The notes beneath the pieces are model-generated. The model did not search any database and was not told where the DNA came from. It worked only from the letters and a program-made list of their open reading frames with translations. A stretch of DNA of 64,000 bases from the NCBI RefSeq assembly GCF_051622035.1, contig NC_135364.1:15245501-15309500 (forward strand), in the 5' to 3' direction. This document shows, one piece after another, positions 48,473 through 59,925 of the stretch; position 1 is the first letter of the stretch; every line of letters starts with the position of its first letter. The translations under genes were made by a program, and so were the position numbers. The stretch comes from Arctopsyche grandis. Taxonomy: Eukaryota; Arthropoda; Insecta; Trichoptera; Hydropsychidae.

Positions 48473-50587
48473 ATGGAAGATTTATTGGAAAAATTTTCTT
48501 CTGGATTGACCACAGAACCAGATGAAACACAACAGTACCGCCAAGCGCAGTACAAGAATCGTGATTCAACCCATTTTGACCAAGATTCGAGGCGGAATAT
48601 ATTATTATCCCATCAGAAAGGGTATACACTTTTTTATTTTTTCCAAATTCGACATCATAGAAGTGGCAGCTCGTGAGAATTCACAGTGGCAAGGCTTCAG
48701 AGATGAATCATCCTTAACCACACTGGTGATCGAAAGCCAAAAAAATATCATGCATTTGTACCGGACATTTATATATACTGGGAAGGCTGTAACTCTGCAG
48801 CCCATATGAGCGGGACGCAACTGCAACTCAGTAAGCGTAGAGTAAAATTAGGAGACAGGATTTCTCTTTGTTTCATATCGATTTTTTTTAAAAATATAGA
48901 ATATATTATATTAAGCAGCGCAAAAATTAAAGCAAAAAAAAAAAAATCAACTCAATATTTATAATATACATAGTTGTGATTGTTCTTTAGTATTATATTT
49001 TTGTATCATTGTTTGTAGCTTGCGTCAGAATGAGATTGATTCAAGGCGTGGTATTTTAGAAGTGCTTCAGGATGTCGAATTCTTCGAGGAAGAATCATCT
49101 AAAAAGGTTCTTAGATTTATGTTTGTATTGTAGTACACTTTTGTAAAATATATTTGTATAAAATGATAACAAAATCTTATTGGATGAAATTTCGAAGGTC
49201 TATATACCATCTTCATATGTTCCTGGCTTTCATGATAAAAAACGAGATTTATCAGATACGTTAATGCTATCGGAATGGTTGACGGAAGCACCCAAAGATT
49301 TAAACGAGAATTGGCTAATGCTAGTATGTCCCAAAGGAATTCGTGTGCTGCTTCTTGCATCAAGGGTACGTATGTCGAATTAATGTATGTAAGTATTTAA
49401 AAAAAGTCATTTATTATTTCAATTTATTTTTTTGAAGGGTCGTACCAAGTTATATAATAAACTAGGAAAGCTTACGAAAGTATGGCAATCGTTATTACCC
49501 GGAGGAAATTCTAACTTTGGAGGGAATCATAAAAGTTGCGTAGTTTTGGATTGTATTTGGAGTGATGCTACGAAGAGTGTATATGTTTTAGATATATTAG
49601 TTTGGGTCAATCAACCTGTAACAGACTGTGATGTAAGAAGAAAGTATTTATATTTAAACTATTTACAAATAATGATAAAGATATCGAATTTTAATTCAAT
49701 AACACTTACAATTTCAGATGGATTTTCGAGATAATTGGCTGAAAGCGAAATTTTCAGAATACCCGTTAATTAATGAGATCTCTGATCAAAATCATTATCC
49801 TATCTATGTCATCCCAAAGTATCCATGTGACTCGAATACAATTAGTAAATTTATGTCACATTGGCCGCCATTTTGTGAGAATAACCCGCATGTGGATGGT
49901 TTCTTATTCTATCATAAACAGGCTCATTATATCGGCGGTGCAACTCCTCTGGCAGGGTGGATTTATCCATATATGGTTAATGAAGTATTAGGACCAGGTA
50001 TATACATATTTATAGGAAAATTTAATTTAATTGTGGTTATACCTATACATTATTTGTGTTATGGTTAATTTTGTATGAAAATTAATTTGTGTATATATTT
50101 TTTTCTAGATATTCTTGTTCACGAAGAGTATTTAAAGATGAGACCTGACAACTATGTTGATAAAGATTCATTTATAAAGGCGTTTGAGGAAAAGCAATCC
50201 CTTAAAAAACTGCACATAGAAAAACGTCAAAGAAAGACTAGTTTTCAAAATACTGAAATCAATATAAAACTTTGTAATCAAAGTAATGAAACTAATAATA
50301 GCGATACGATGATATTTTCATTCAGCGGTAATTGTGATGTCAATAACAAGTTAAATGGCAAAAAGAAAAATAAACGACAATTACGAAATATCAAAGAGAA
50401 TAATATGGATATCGATGTGAATGTGTCTAATGTTAGTATAAAAGGATTAAATGAAAGTGGTTCGTCGAAAGATATGGAATTTGATGGTAATATATCTAAT
50501 GACGTGGACTCGGCTATTAGTTCGATGGAAGATAGTATTTCAGAAGACACTAAAATCCAAAAATTCACACAAGAACTGTCAAAATGA
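48473..50587 (+). CDS. SNUPN: Snurportin-1
   Basis: Six coding exons: 48473-48621, 49019-49106, 49198-49365, 49438-49632, 49718-49997, 50109-50587; GT-AG introns, total exactly 453 codons with stop (452 residues; human is 360). Snurportin-1 is the importin-beta adaptor that carries trimethylguanosine-capped U snRNPs into the nucleus. Residues 1-75 are a basic N-terminal importin-beta-binding-like region (QYRQAQYKN, then paired RR and SRRGILE). The cap-binding domain follows: LMLSEWLTEAP with Trp106 and TPLAGWIYPYM with Trp281, the positions of the two tryptophans that stack on the cap in the human protein, plus SLLPGGN, VVLDCIW and VDGFLFYHKQAHY. The C-terminus after about residue 295 is longer than usual, polar and charged, with Asn/Ser-rich and acidic stretches. 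The acceptor before exon 3 (TTCGAAG) has a weak pyrimidine tract. ATG 48473 opens the only frame joining to the conserved region. Confidence 0.95.
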
Positions 50588-50830
50588 TTCTATAAACCTA
50601 AAAACAATGGTTTCTTAAATGTTTGCTATTTTCGTATATACCGGATTTTCACATACGAGTGTTTGCTGTAACTTTGTAAAATTCGATTATGAAAATTGTC
50701 TAAAAAAAAAATTTTCATTTTAATCAACAATATTTTTATTTTTTGGCGGTTTTTTTTTTATTTTTTTCTTGGATTATATTTGCTTTTAGTCGTACCAATT
50801 TTTGATAGGATTTGATGAATTCTATAGACA

Positions 50831-50836
50831 AATAAA
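50831..50836 (+). promoter_or_regulatory. Candidate polyadenylation signal of snurportin-1
   Basis: AATAAA, about 245 bases after the stop codon. Further AATAAA matches occur later, for example near 51384. Confidence 0.4.
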
Positions 50837-52851
50837 AACGATTTATAATGTATGTAATTGTACTTGGTATAACAATAGCAAACACTTTTGCTAATAAGAT
50901 TTTACATCCGGTGTATGTATATTAAAAAGCGATCTATAATATATTTTTACATGCCATTGATACTGATATTAAGTAACATATGTAAGTTTTTAAATGTAAT
51001 TTAAGCCATTTTAAATCATTTTAAATTTACATACAATGTTTTAGGATAATTTATATACATTACGCATGTACTATCTATGTACATATGTAGATTGTATATA
51101 TTTTATGTATGAACATATGTACCTATATATTGTGATATAATCGTATTTATTACTCATTTATGTTTTAGTTTTACATTTTGACAAATTTAATTGAGCTTAA
51201 ATCAAGTCAAATAAATTTGTCATCTATTATTTTCGCTAGAATTTATTTCTAGTTTGATTATTGAAATGTAAGCTTTTCTTCTCTCATAGAAGTGTACTGT
51301 AAGGCTCAATTTGAGGGTCAATAGCGTTTGGTTAGCTTCTATATACTGTAACTTTTTATATCTCATTTTTGTATTTTAAACAAATAAAATTTGTCCTTTA
51401 TAAAAACACCATATTTTATTTATTGTTTTTAATATCTTTTGTACATTATTTTTTTCAAAATTTTATTGTTACATGTTATGAATGAAAACAAAGTAATATA
51501 AATTTATGGATATGTGATTATTCAATTTCAATGTTGTTGCCGGCTGGTGGTAGAAATTGAATTTTTATTCTAATTGCTTGTTAAAATGGAGTACTAACTT
51601 TTTATATTTTAAAATATTTAATGCATTAAAATCCATTATTAGTAAAAGCATTAGTGAAAATAATAGTTGCAAAATAGGCAATAAGAGGAAGAGAATGCAG
51701 GGAACGGAATACAATTCATCACAAAATAAATAAACCAATATTCATTTAAAAGAAGGATATCACGAGGATTGATATGATTTTCTTAATTAGTTATTTTCGT
51801 GAAGAATACTGTTTATTTTATTCTAATTTTTAATTATTGTTGGATTTTAAAGGCATTGAATAGTTAAGCGGTTCGTTTTGTAAAACAGTACGCCAGTAAA
51901 ACGGTGTAAACACGAAAGAAAAGCTGAAATATTTCTAGGCAACTGTCTCTCAGTAGATAGCAGTGGATTTCGTGTGAAAGGGTTTTTATCTAACGAGTGG
52001 GGAAACAAACAAAGCTCACTTCGGTGCACCGTCGTAGTCGGACGTGGAAGTGGAAATTGTGCCAGATGTTTGTATGCCATTAGGATGAGAGAGAGCAACC
52101 GAAAATAGGCTTCTTGTCTACACACGTGCCATGCGTATGTTCCTGTCGTCAACCCCCTATTTCAACCCCTCCTCCCTCCCAAAATACAGTTCGTTTTTCG
52201 ATTCGTCCACTTTTTGTGCTCTTCTCTCCTTTATGGCGCCAATCGAGCGTGATGATATCGAAAAACAAAAAAAGAATTGTCTTTCTGAAAAGCATGTATC
52301 ATATTGTCAAATGGAAGTCGTGCACGAGCGAATAATATACTTCCAGGAAATGGGTTTTTCGATTCGCACGTCAACTTGTTTTTGAAGGCAATGTTATAGT
52401 AAATAAATAAATTGGAGAAAAAATTACATACACACATGTATAAGAATAGTACATAAATAATGTATTTGAATATACATACATATATAAAAGTAATCTTTTG
52501 TTTCATTATTTATTTGAAGTTTCAAAAAAATGGACTTGGAAGTCCACGAATAAATGTATTATATTAAATGGACAGGATTTCAATAGATACCTTGCCGTTT
52601 TATAATTATAAAATGAATTTCATTTAATTTAAAAACAATTGGATAAATTGATTTATGAAAAACGTTAAATATAATATTTATTAAAAAAATGTATATATGT
52701 AAATACGTATGTATACATATTATATATACGAGTATATTACCTACTGAATATGTTACAGAAATTAGCTTACAACCAAAAGGCTAAGCAAAATACTTTTTAA
52801 TTCTGTATCATATTATATTATTATATCATACATATATATAAAGATGCTATT
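50837..52851. other. Downstream region of snurportin-1, with an unassigned less AT-rich patch
   Basis: The part to about 51840 is featureless AT-rich DNA. From about 51850 to 52380 the composition is more balanced and both strands have open frames (101 codons on minus, 84 on plus), which may mark an unrecognised exon, UTR or old element; no protein family is recognisable. Confidence 0.35.
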
Positions 52852-53605
52852 TTGTGTGTGTGTCCTAACGCTAGCCGAACATTATGAATCGATAAAAAGC
52901 CTAAACTTTGTATACATTAATTGTGAATCGAACCCACGTACCCTCGCGCGAACACAAATATCCTCTTATAGGTATACCTGAGTTCAGAGAGCTAGCGATG
53001 AAACCAACGTCTAATTTTCAAATGGCCCTTTTTTAAATATTAATTGAAATATCTTCCTTCTCACCGTATAAAAGTACGTAAACAATTAAATGTATATTTT
53101 TAATTGAAATTGAAATTAATATATATTTTAACGATATTTGAAAAATAAAATCAATTCCAGATCGTGGGATAGAACCTACCCCCGCACGATTAGAGCACTG
53201 TACGCAGACCGATAGACAATAGTCCCGATAGAGAAAGTGATAGAGAAAGAAATATTCAATAATTTATAATATTCAAGGTTTTGAGGTCATTGAACGGGGT
53301 TTGTTTATACATAATTGTGGGTTTTTTGTAAATTAAACATACATAGCTCCATTAACCTTTTTGCTTATGTCACGCGATGTAAAAATACGTACTTTTCATA
53401 TTATCCGATTCCGATTTCGATGTTGACTTCGGGTTTTATAATTTTATTATTATTTTTTATTGCATAATTTAATTGGCATAAACGATTCCCGATTTCTATT
53501 TCAGTTCCGATTCCGATTAATTATTAATACTCATATTGTAACTTTATTTTAAATCATGTATCAATCCGAAAGCACCCGTTGAAATTTCAACGAGCATAAA
53601 ACTAG
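52852..53605 (+). mobile_element. Helitron-like element, family 2 relative, with tRNA-like segments
   Basis: The 5' end TTGTGTGTGTGTCCTAACGC matches the start of 32673-32271. The 3' end has the perfect palindrome CGTTGAAATTTCAACG (53577-53592), AGCATAAAA... and CTAG (53602-53605). On the complementary strand, GTGGGTTCGATTC (near 52922-52934) and GTAGGTTCTATCCCACGAT (near 53163-53181) look like box B sequences with box A-like partners at tRNA-like distance. Non-coding. Confidence 0.6.
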
Positions 53606-53867
53606 CACATATACTCGTACATATAATATCGCTATTATGTCTGTGTGTCTGTCTGTCTGTCAGAGATTTTCACATAAACAATATGCATACATAGGTAATA
53701 CAAATGATATAATAATTATAATAATAACGATGATAATAATATGTAGTATATGTATGTACATATAATAATAAATAATTCCTGTTGGATTGCGTAGCAGCTC
53801 CATCCATAGAATATACAATAATGAATGGAAATGAGTACTCGCGGCAGCAAGAATATAATCTGACGAT

Positions 53868-54045
53868 ACAGACACGATAACGTAGGGAGGCCGTTCTCAT
53901 CATCAGAATGACTTCTAAGCGATGTACGCGCCCTTCCACAAACATCTGCGACGCATTTCAATCTCTTGGTAGGCCGAAGAGAGCACGGTAGCAGTTGTAT
54001 TGTACTTTTATCCTCTTCATTGTCTTCTGCTTGTATTTTGTCCAT
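53868..54045 (-). CDS. Candidate 5' coding exon, protein unknown
   Basis: A minus-strand frame begins ATGGACAAAATACAAGCAGA and continues for about 60 codons with mixed polar residues (MDKIQAEDNEEDKSTIQLLP at the start) and a base composition richer in GC than its surroundings. No domain is recognised. No convincing donor was fixed (a weak GTATCG lies near 53877) and no downstream exon was found before the Helitron-like element ending at 53605. It could be the first exon of an unrecognised gene, a pseudogene piece, or chance. Confidence 0.3.
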
Positions 54046-55019
54046 AGCTCTCCAGTGTCGAGACTAATAAAAAAGGGCAGGAATAATTGTAAATTTAATA
54101 ATTATACTAATACGTCATTACTGTCACAATAAATTACATATGTACATATATTTGAGATTGATATTGAAATTGTATCTCATTATTATTTGATTTCAGAGTA
54201 AAATGATATTTACGTTGTTTGTTTGAATACTTTTTTAAATTACGTTTTATTCTTCAAAATGGAACATTGAAGTTTTTTTTTTATTTTGCTTAAACCACTC
54301 AATTTTTCTTTTCAATATAAGAAACGGTTAGAATTTAACGAACCGACAAAAATTTTCCGAGACGCGCTTTCCTTATTTGCGTTTTAAATTAGTCTGGCGT
54401 TTAAATTAATAGCATTTATCGGGACAACTTCTTTGCTGAAAATATTATATACTATATGTACATAAATAGAAATTTCAACAAACAATAAACTCTAAGGAAA
54501 AGATAAATATTTGAATTGAGCGAAAAGCACAATAAATCACATTTTTAATCACCGTAATTGCCTTAGCTCCTTGCGCAAACGAAAAAGTGTTTGTTCAGAT
54601 CTTATTCGAAACTCTCACAAAATTATTGTAGTCAAGTATTGTTTCGAGTGCACCTATTAATTTTTATTATTAAAATTAAAAAAAAATTAAACTTTTCGTA
54701 CGACACTACATATTTATGTACATTATAGTATAGGTACAGTTTTAAATCAAGTTCCTCTGTTGATCCACAATTTACATACATACATGGTCAATGGTTAAAT
54801 AGTTTAGCCCAGTTTGTTAAACATGGTTTGTGAAATTCAACTACTTAAATGTGATACATTCCAATGCTTATTAAATCTTATAAGGAAAGTATTTTTTAAT
54901 AGTGTGATTCATATAGCCGGGGCTGAAGAGAGGGGGAGGGGGTACAGATTATGCAAATAAATCGGGATCCAGAAGGACCCGGTTGATATATTACCTAAAA
55001 TATATTAATTTATTATATA
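54046..55019. other. Non-coding stretch
   Basis: No gene recognised. A G-rich patch at about 54918-54950 resembles decayed hAT-type termini, without a partner. Confidence 0.35.
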
Positions 55020-55135
55020 TAAATGTAGGATTGTTATGAGTGTTACGTAATGTAAGGTTGGTATGAGTGGTACGTAATGCAAGGGTTGGCATGCGTGCGC
55101 GCAAGTGACGCTTGGACGCTCGAGTGATAGCACTT
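55020..55135 (-). repeat. Dispersed repeat, inverted copy of 60500-60590
   Basis: GTACGTAATGCAAGGGTTGG and two shorter units GTACGTAATGTAAGGTTGG form imperfect 27-bp tandem repeats that occur in reverse orientation at 60500-60590. Confidence 0.7.
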
Positions 55136-55149
55136 ATGTATAATCTAAT

Positions 55150-55310
55150 ATATAATAAAATTGAATGTCTGTTTGTCTGTATGTCTCGTATAGACTCCTA
55201 AGCCACTCAATCGATTACGATGGAACTTTCAGGATTTGTTGTATGCATGTCCGGGAAGATTACTGTAAAAAAAACCCAGAAAAAACCTCTTAAAGCCCAC
55301 TCAAGCTATT
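55150..55310 (+). mobile_element. Helitron-like 5' end, family 3 relative
   Basis: ATAAAATTGAATGTCTGTTT, then CTCGTATAGACTCCTAAGCC and TGTATGCATGTCCGGGAAG match the 5' parts at 60271-60420 and, more distantly, 59926. No 3' terminus found. Confidence 0.5.
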
Positions 55311-55437
55311 TCCCTTCGTGCAGTCGTGAAAATGCTGTATATTTTCAAGATTTTTTTAAATCCAATTCCCAGGATTCGAGATAAGAACTCCCGGACACGG
55401 GACAACAAAAATTCCGTGAATTCCCGGGAATGTCTGT

Positions 55438-55453
55438 CCCGGGTCGACCCGGG
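55438..55453. repeat. 16-bp GC palindrome
   Basis: CCCGGGTCGACCCGGG is a perfect palindrome in an AT-rich setting, within a short CCCGGG-rich patch (55385-55455). Confidence 0.7.
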
Positions 55454-55459
55454 TCAGAA

Positions 55460-56274
55460 ACCCTAATTATTCTCTCCTAATAGTCATCAATCTAGTATAA
55501 TTACTTACTCTCCAGATGGGCTTTGAATATCAACGAAGAAAGAGTAGAATAGTGTCAAATATTGAATAGAAGATATGGAATTCAAATGTCAACCACTGTT
55601 CGTTCATATCGGTGAAATAATTAATTAATAATTTGGTCATATAACCATTTTCGAATTCACCACGTCGAAAAGCTGACGGGTTGTTCCGATGATAATGATG
55701 GGGCGTTAACAATGTTCATTCATAATTGAAACATCGCTCAAACCGCACTCGAAAGCAAACTCTACAAATATACGTACATTTTCAAACATATGTATATACA
55801 TATATGTATATATATATATGTATGTATGTATGTAGAGTATTTGTCAATTAATTCAGTTATTTTATCTGACAATTGTGATGTTTATATCCTGCGGCTTGAA
55901 TTTTGCTGAATCGGAACGAGTGGGTCGTTAGCGCTGTACAGCTTATTCAACCATGATACATATTAAATTTATATCATTTTCAGAATTCATAATGAACTTA
56001 CTAACACTGCAAATATTTTGGGGCAATGTGTGAAACACATACATACATATATGTATATGTACATGTATCTAAGCAAATTTTGAAAATATGTGTTTACGTA
56101 GGACGCTTGTACTTGTAAATGTAGTATCTACACGACAAAAGATAAACTACAAGTAAACATCTGCCTTTTTCAGTCAGCATTTTATATTACAATTTGTATT
56201 TTTGGGCTGTTTTTATTATATACATACATATGTACATATGATCTATAAAGTTTTGTAGCTTTGTGAGGAAATAT
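55460..56274. other. Non-coding stretch
   Basis: No gene recognised; simple (TATG)n-like sequence at about 55790-55835. Confidence 0.4.
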
Positions 56275-56430
56275 TCTCAATATTTCTTTATGGAGTAGAA
56301 ATATGAACTGCAAGCGGGAAAATTGAGGTCTACAACAAGTTATATTGCCATAGAATGTTACGTAGAAAATCTTATATTACATATTCTGAAGTGAATGTTA
56401 CATAAAGTTGGATAAATAATATTATATGAA
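56275..56430 (+). mobile_element. LINE reverse transcriptase remnant
   Basis: A broken frame reads YGVEI-TASGKIEVYNKLYC followed by HRMLRRKSYIT, which parallels the WTL...RI.AFEMWCYRRMLRI segment near the end of many LINE polymerases. An in-frame stop and frameshifts make it a dead fragment. Confidence 0.45.
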
Positions 56431-56648
56431 CACGCTTATTTACCCGAGGCATGCTTTACGATATCTTAGAATATTTATAGATTGTCTGAAATATTTGATT
56501 CTAAAGCAACATCAAGACGGAGTAATTTCACAGCCGAAATAGATGAGATCTAGAAAATATTTTATGAATTAATGACAATTATAGCAGTCGATCATATTTC
56601 AAGTGCTAGTGATTCGGTATATTATATTACACACATATGCGTTGTTAA

Positions 56649-57173
56649 GAGGGCTATACACCTGAAACCTTAATTTTGTTACCGTTCCTTTCTTCGATAT
56701 ATATATTGAGTGTATGTATATATTGAGTGAATGCGACAATATATATCAATATATATATATATTGAGTGAATGCGACAGTTGCGCTTCGACCAGATAAAAC
56801 GTATTTTAAATTGACAAAATCGAGGTTTCGTATTCTACTATTTTCTCCTCCAAAACTGGACCAATTTTTAAAACAATTTCATCATCGATATGAGAAAGAT
56901 ACTTTCTGTGCATCTATCGGCGTATTTTTTTTTAAATTGACCGTTAAATAAGCACGCTGGACTCGTTTCGTGGGTGTAAAAAAGAGGCGATTTTATAGAT
57001 GTTTGGCGGCTCCTAGCTCATATAAAAAATAATTAATCAAAAAAATAAAACGATAGATGAACCCCAATGGTGGATATCCATAGCATATTAAAAAATAATT
57101 TCTCTAGTGCCATAATTGAGGAAGGGAGAAGTATAGTACGTTTGTATGGACAAGGCGCTGCAGTCCAGCCCTC
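56649..57173. mobile_element. piggyBac-type MITE
   Basis: TTAA flanks both ends (56645-56648 and 57174-57177) and the termini are GAGGGCT and AGCCCTC, as in piggyBac-like elements. The interior carries repeated ATATTGAGTGAATGCGACA and a stretch with AAGCACGCTGGACTCGTTTC. 525 bp, no transposase. Confidence 0.75.
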
Positions 57174-57194
57174 TTAAGTAGCTCGCTTATCAAT

Positions 57195-57679
57195 GTAGTT
57201 GACTAACCAGTAGGGATAAGACACACCATTGATATGTGGCACACCTAATTTAATAAGTAGCACTATTGATTTGTGGCACACCTAATTTAATAAGTAGCAC
57301 CATTGATTTGTGGCACACCTTAAACAATGACTAATCAAAATTGTACGACACGTGTCTTCAACACTTAAATAAGAGTATATAAACGCATTACTGTTAGAAT
57401 TTAAGTTAGTTATCACCATCGAGATTCCGAGAGTGGCAGTCATCGCCATCGAGACTCCGAAAGTAGCAGTCAACACATCAGTAGCAGAAAAAAGTTAAAT
57501 AGTGAAGCAAAGTTAAAGTGAAATAGTTATACGTATCTCATTTAAATTCTCCGTTCCATAATTAAATTGTACCAATAAGATAAATGTAACGCTTTAATAA
57601 TAATAAAAATATCTTGGTTAGTTAACCAAGTAGTTTTAAAAACAAAGAAAAAATATTTAATCTTTCATTGGAACGTGAC
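57195..57679 (+). mobile_element. Possible solo LTR
   Basis: TGTAGTTGACTAACC ... GGAACGTGACA gives TG...CA ends. Inside are three 37-bp tandem units (57235-57321), a TATA-like GTATATAAACGC at about 57375, a 30-bp direct repeat (57415-57476, CCATCGAGA(T/C)TCCGA) and AATAATAAAAA near 57599. This order resembles U3-R-U5, but no target duplication or internal region is visible. Confidence 0.35.
57235..57321. repeat. 37-bp tandem repeat, 2.4 copies
   Basis: Units start ACCATTGAT(A/T)TGTGGCACA and are nearly identical. They lie within the possible LTR. Confidence 0.9.
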
Positions 57680-57694
57680 AGCGTGTGTATGTTA

Positions 57695-58119
57695 CAGTCC
57701 AAGTGTACATTTAGTTCGTTCATGAATAAATTAGTTGGTTCATACTTGAACTAATCTGACCAGTTTTAATGTAAACAAAAGAACAAATAGAAAAACGAAG
57801 CAGTTTGTTCATGTGCAAACTATTAAGCAAAAGTTTAAATATTTTCAATCGTTTATCTTAGCCTCTATATATGTATGCTTTCCCTGGATTGCAATAGCTT
57901 AAAAATTAGGGGAAGCGGGAATTAAAGCCATATTATAATGTGGTTTCCATAGGATTTCCCATTTCAATACTTGGCGTTTTGACAGTCAAAATATTTGTGC
58001 GACAGTTTGTGAGTCCACTTGAGAAAGATTTTTTCTGTTAGCACTTAAACTAAAACCAATAGTTCGTGTATGAACAAACTAGTATGCTCATGAACGAATC
58101 TGAGTGAACACTTGGACTG
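57695..58119. mobile_element. Mariner-like MITE, best-preserved copy
   Basis: TA at both edges (57693-57694 and 58120-58121), termini CAGTCCAAGTGT and ACACTTGGACTG, and long imperfect inverted repeats rich in GTTCATGA and TGAACTA words. The 425-bp element has no transposase. Other copies lie at 39926-40554 and 40740-41040. Confidence 0.75.
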
Positions 58120-58317
58120 TAAAATATTTAAATGGTATGTATGTACATATATTTCAATTGGCTTAATTAAGACTGGCCAATTACAAACATCGATAAACAA
58201 TTTACAGAGCATCATACAGACATATATGGACAAATTTAACAAACATTTTACAGCATATTTATATACCAGGAAATTGGAGATGCTATAAACTTGAATTTTT
58301 ACGAGAGACAGAGACAA

Positions 58318-58415
58318 GGTTACCAATTTGATGGAACCGTTTCAATGAAATAAAGATAAATTGATAAACTCTGATAGGAACTGATCAACCTAGAGTCACA
58401 TATTGAAGTCTGGCA
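58318..58415 (-). mobile_element. SINE body, diverged copy
   Basis: GGAACCGTTTCAATGAA and AAACTCTGATAGGAACTGAT match 2890-2945 of the SINE at 2850-3008; the box B region is degraded. Confidence 0.5.
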
Positions 58416-58440
58416 TGAAACATAGGGCCAGGGAATGATT

Positions 58441-58530
58441 CCATATGTGCGAAAGAGTGAAATAAAATTAAATTAACCAACCTCTTGCGATAAAAACTTA
58501 ACTAGAGAAAGTCTTCCTGCTAGGGTTTCC
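58441..58530 (-). repeat. Dispersed repeat shared with 39997-40075
   Basis: TTAACCAACCTCTTGCGATA and GAGAAAGTCTTCCTGC are the complements of words at 40000-40070. Confidence 0.55.
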
Positions 58531-59600
58531 CTTTAGACAATTAAATAAGAGAGTAATAATGTGGCAGAGAAGTATTCCTATGGGGTGCTTTCTTAAGGCA
58601 GCCATATTCACGAATTAAGTTGATTAAATTCGATTATTCACGGTGCTAAAGTAGTGCTATAAAATTAAGCGACACTTCAGCATGTGGCAGAGTACAATTT
58701 GAATGCCAATATATGTATGTATGTAGAATGTATGCGAATCAACCGACCGCAATCGATTAACATTACGTGAACGATAATTGTTTATCGGTGAACCGACGTT
58801 TATATCACCCAAGAGGAAATGCGTTATGTCTGAAATACAAGATTGGTAATGTATCTATTCACGTACCCAAAGTTATGTACATAAGTATGTATGTATGTAC
58901 TATGTCAGTAACAGAGCCGCTCATTTTGGGGTAGTGATATGTAAGGGGATACGAATCAGCTCATTTACGAAATGTTATGATATCTAAATCATATAAATAC
59001 ATGCCATAAAAATTTAAATTAATTCAAAATATTTGAATATTAATAGTTTTTATCGTCGAGTTTCGGGATTTTGCAATGTAATAAAAAAACTCGCATAAAG
59101 CAGTGTTGTAAATATCATGCGTATTTGATATGTTTTAAAATTTAATTTTATATACACTTAATTTAAATATTTGTAGAAATTAAATATACATAGCACGAAA
59201 AAAAGTTGTGTTTTGAATTCAACAGAATTTTCCATTAGCCACGTTCTTTTGTTTATTTTTCTTTTATTTAGATTCTGAATAAAATTCAGTGCACGGAAAA
59301 ACTACTACAGTGGACGCGTCTTTTCTCATATTTTTCTATTGTAGACTTCAATTTACGGTTATTTCGGTACATTGCTAAAATTATTCATATATTGATTAAA
59401 ATATAGTGTAGTTCAATAGGGGAAATAATATCAATCGGTGCAAAACTGCTAATGTTTCAATTTAAATGGCGGCCTTTGTGCAGAGTTTAATCATCAGAAA
59501 TGCAAGTATGTGTAGTTTTATTATTTATCTACATATAATATATTATAAATGACATCAATAGAGATACGTATCATTTCATTATATTGAACATCATCGTTAT
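58531..59600. other. Non-coding stretch
   Basis: No gene or element recognised. Confidence 0.4.
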
Positions 59601-59925
59601 TCTGTGTGTATCTGCGATTAATTTCGGTTTACTATAATAGTCGTTTCGATTCGACATACATATGTACGTCACAGATAAAACACTGCCAACAAAATGTACT
59701 AACATAATACGAATATAATTAAAAATAAAAAAACTTCTTTAAATGTTTCCTCTTAAACTTGTTTAAATGTTTACTCTAGGGAAATAAGTCTCTAAGCATT
59801 TAGCGCCATCTATTGAACATTTTATTAAATTTTTCTATTGGCGTTTTATATTGTTTATATGTAGGTAGGTAGGTATTTTTACCATTTTTTTATATAAACA
59901 ATCTATATACATATATGTATAAAAG

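Noticed and set aside
52131..52385. Small plus-strand frame of 84 codons (with inner ATG near 52233)
   Set aside because: No family recognised and no splice partners; noted only as part of a less AT-rich patch.
54918..54990. hAT terminus at a G-rich patch
   Set aside because: No inverted partner and no flanking duplication could be found.
57235..57321. CRISPR-like repeats
   Set aside because: The units are contiguous tandem repeats without spacers, in a eukaryotic repeat.
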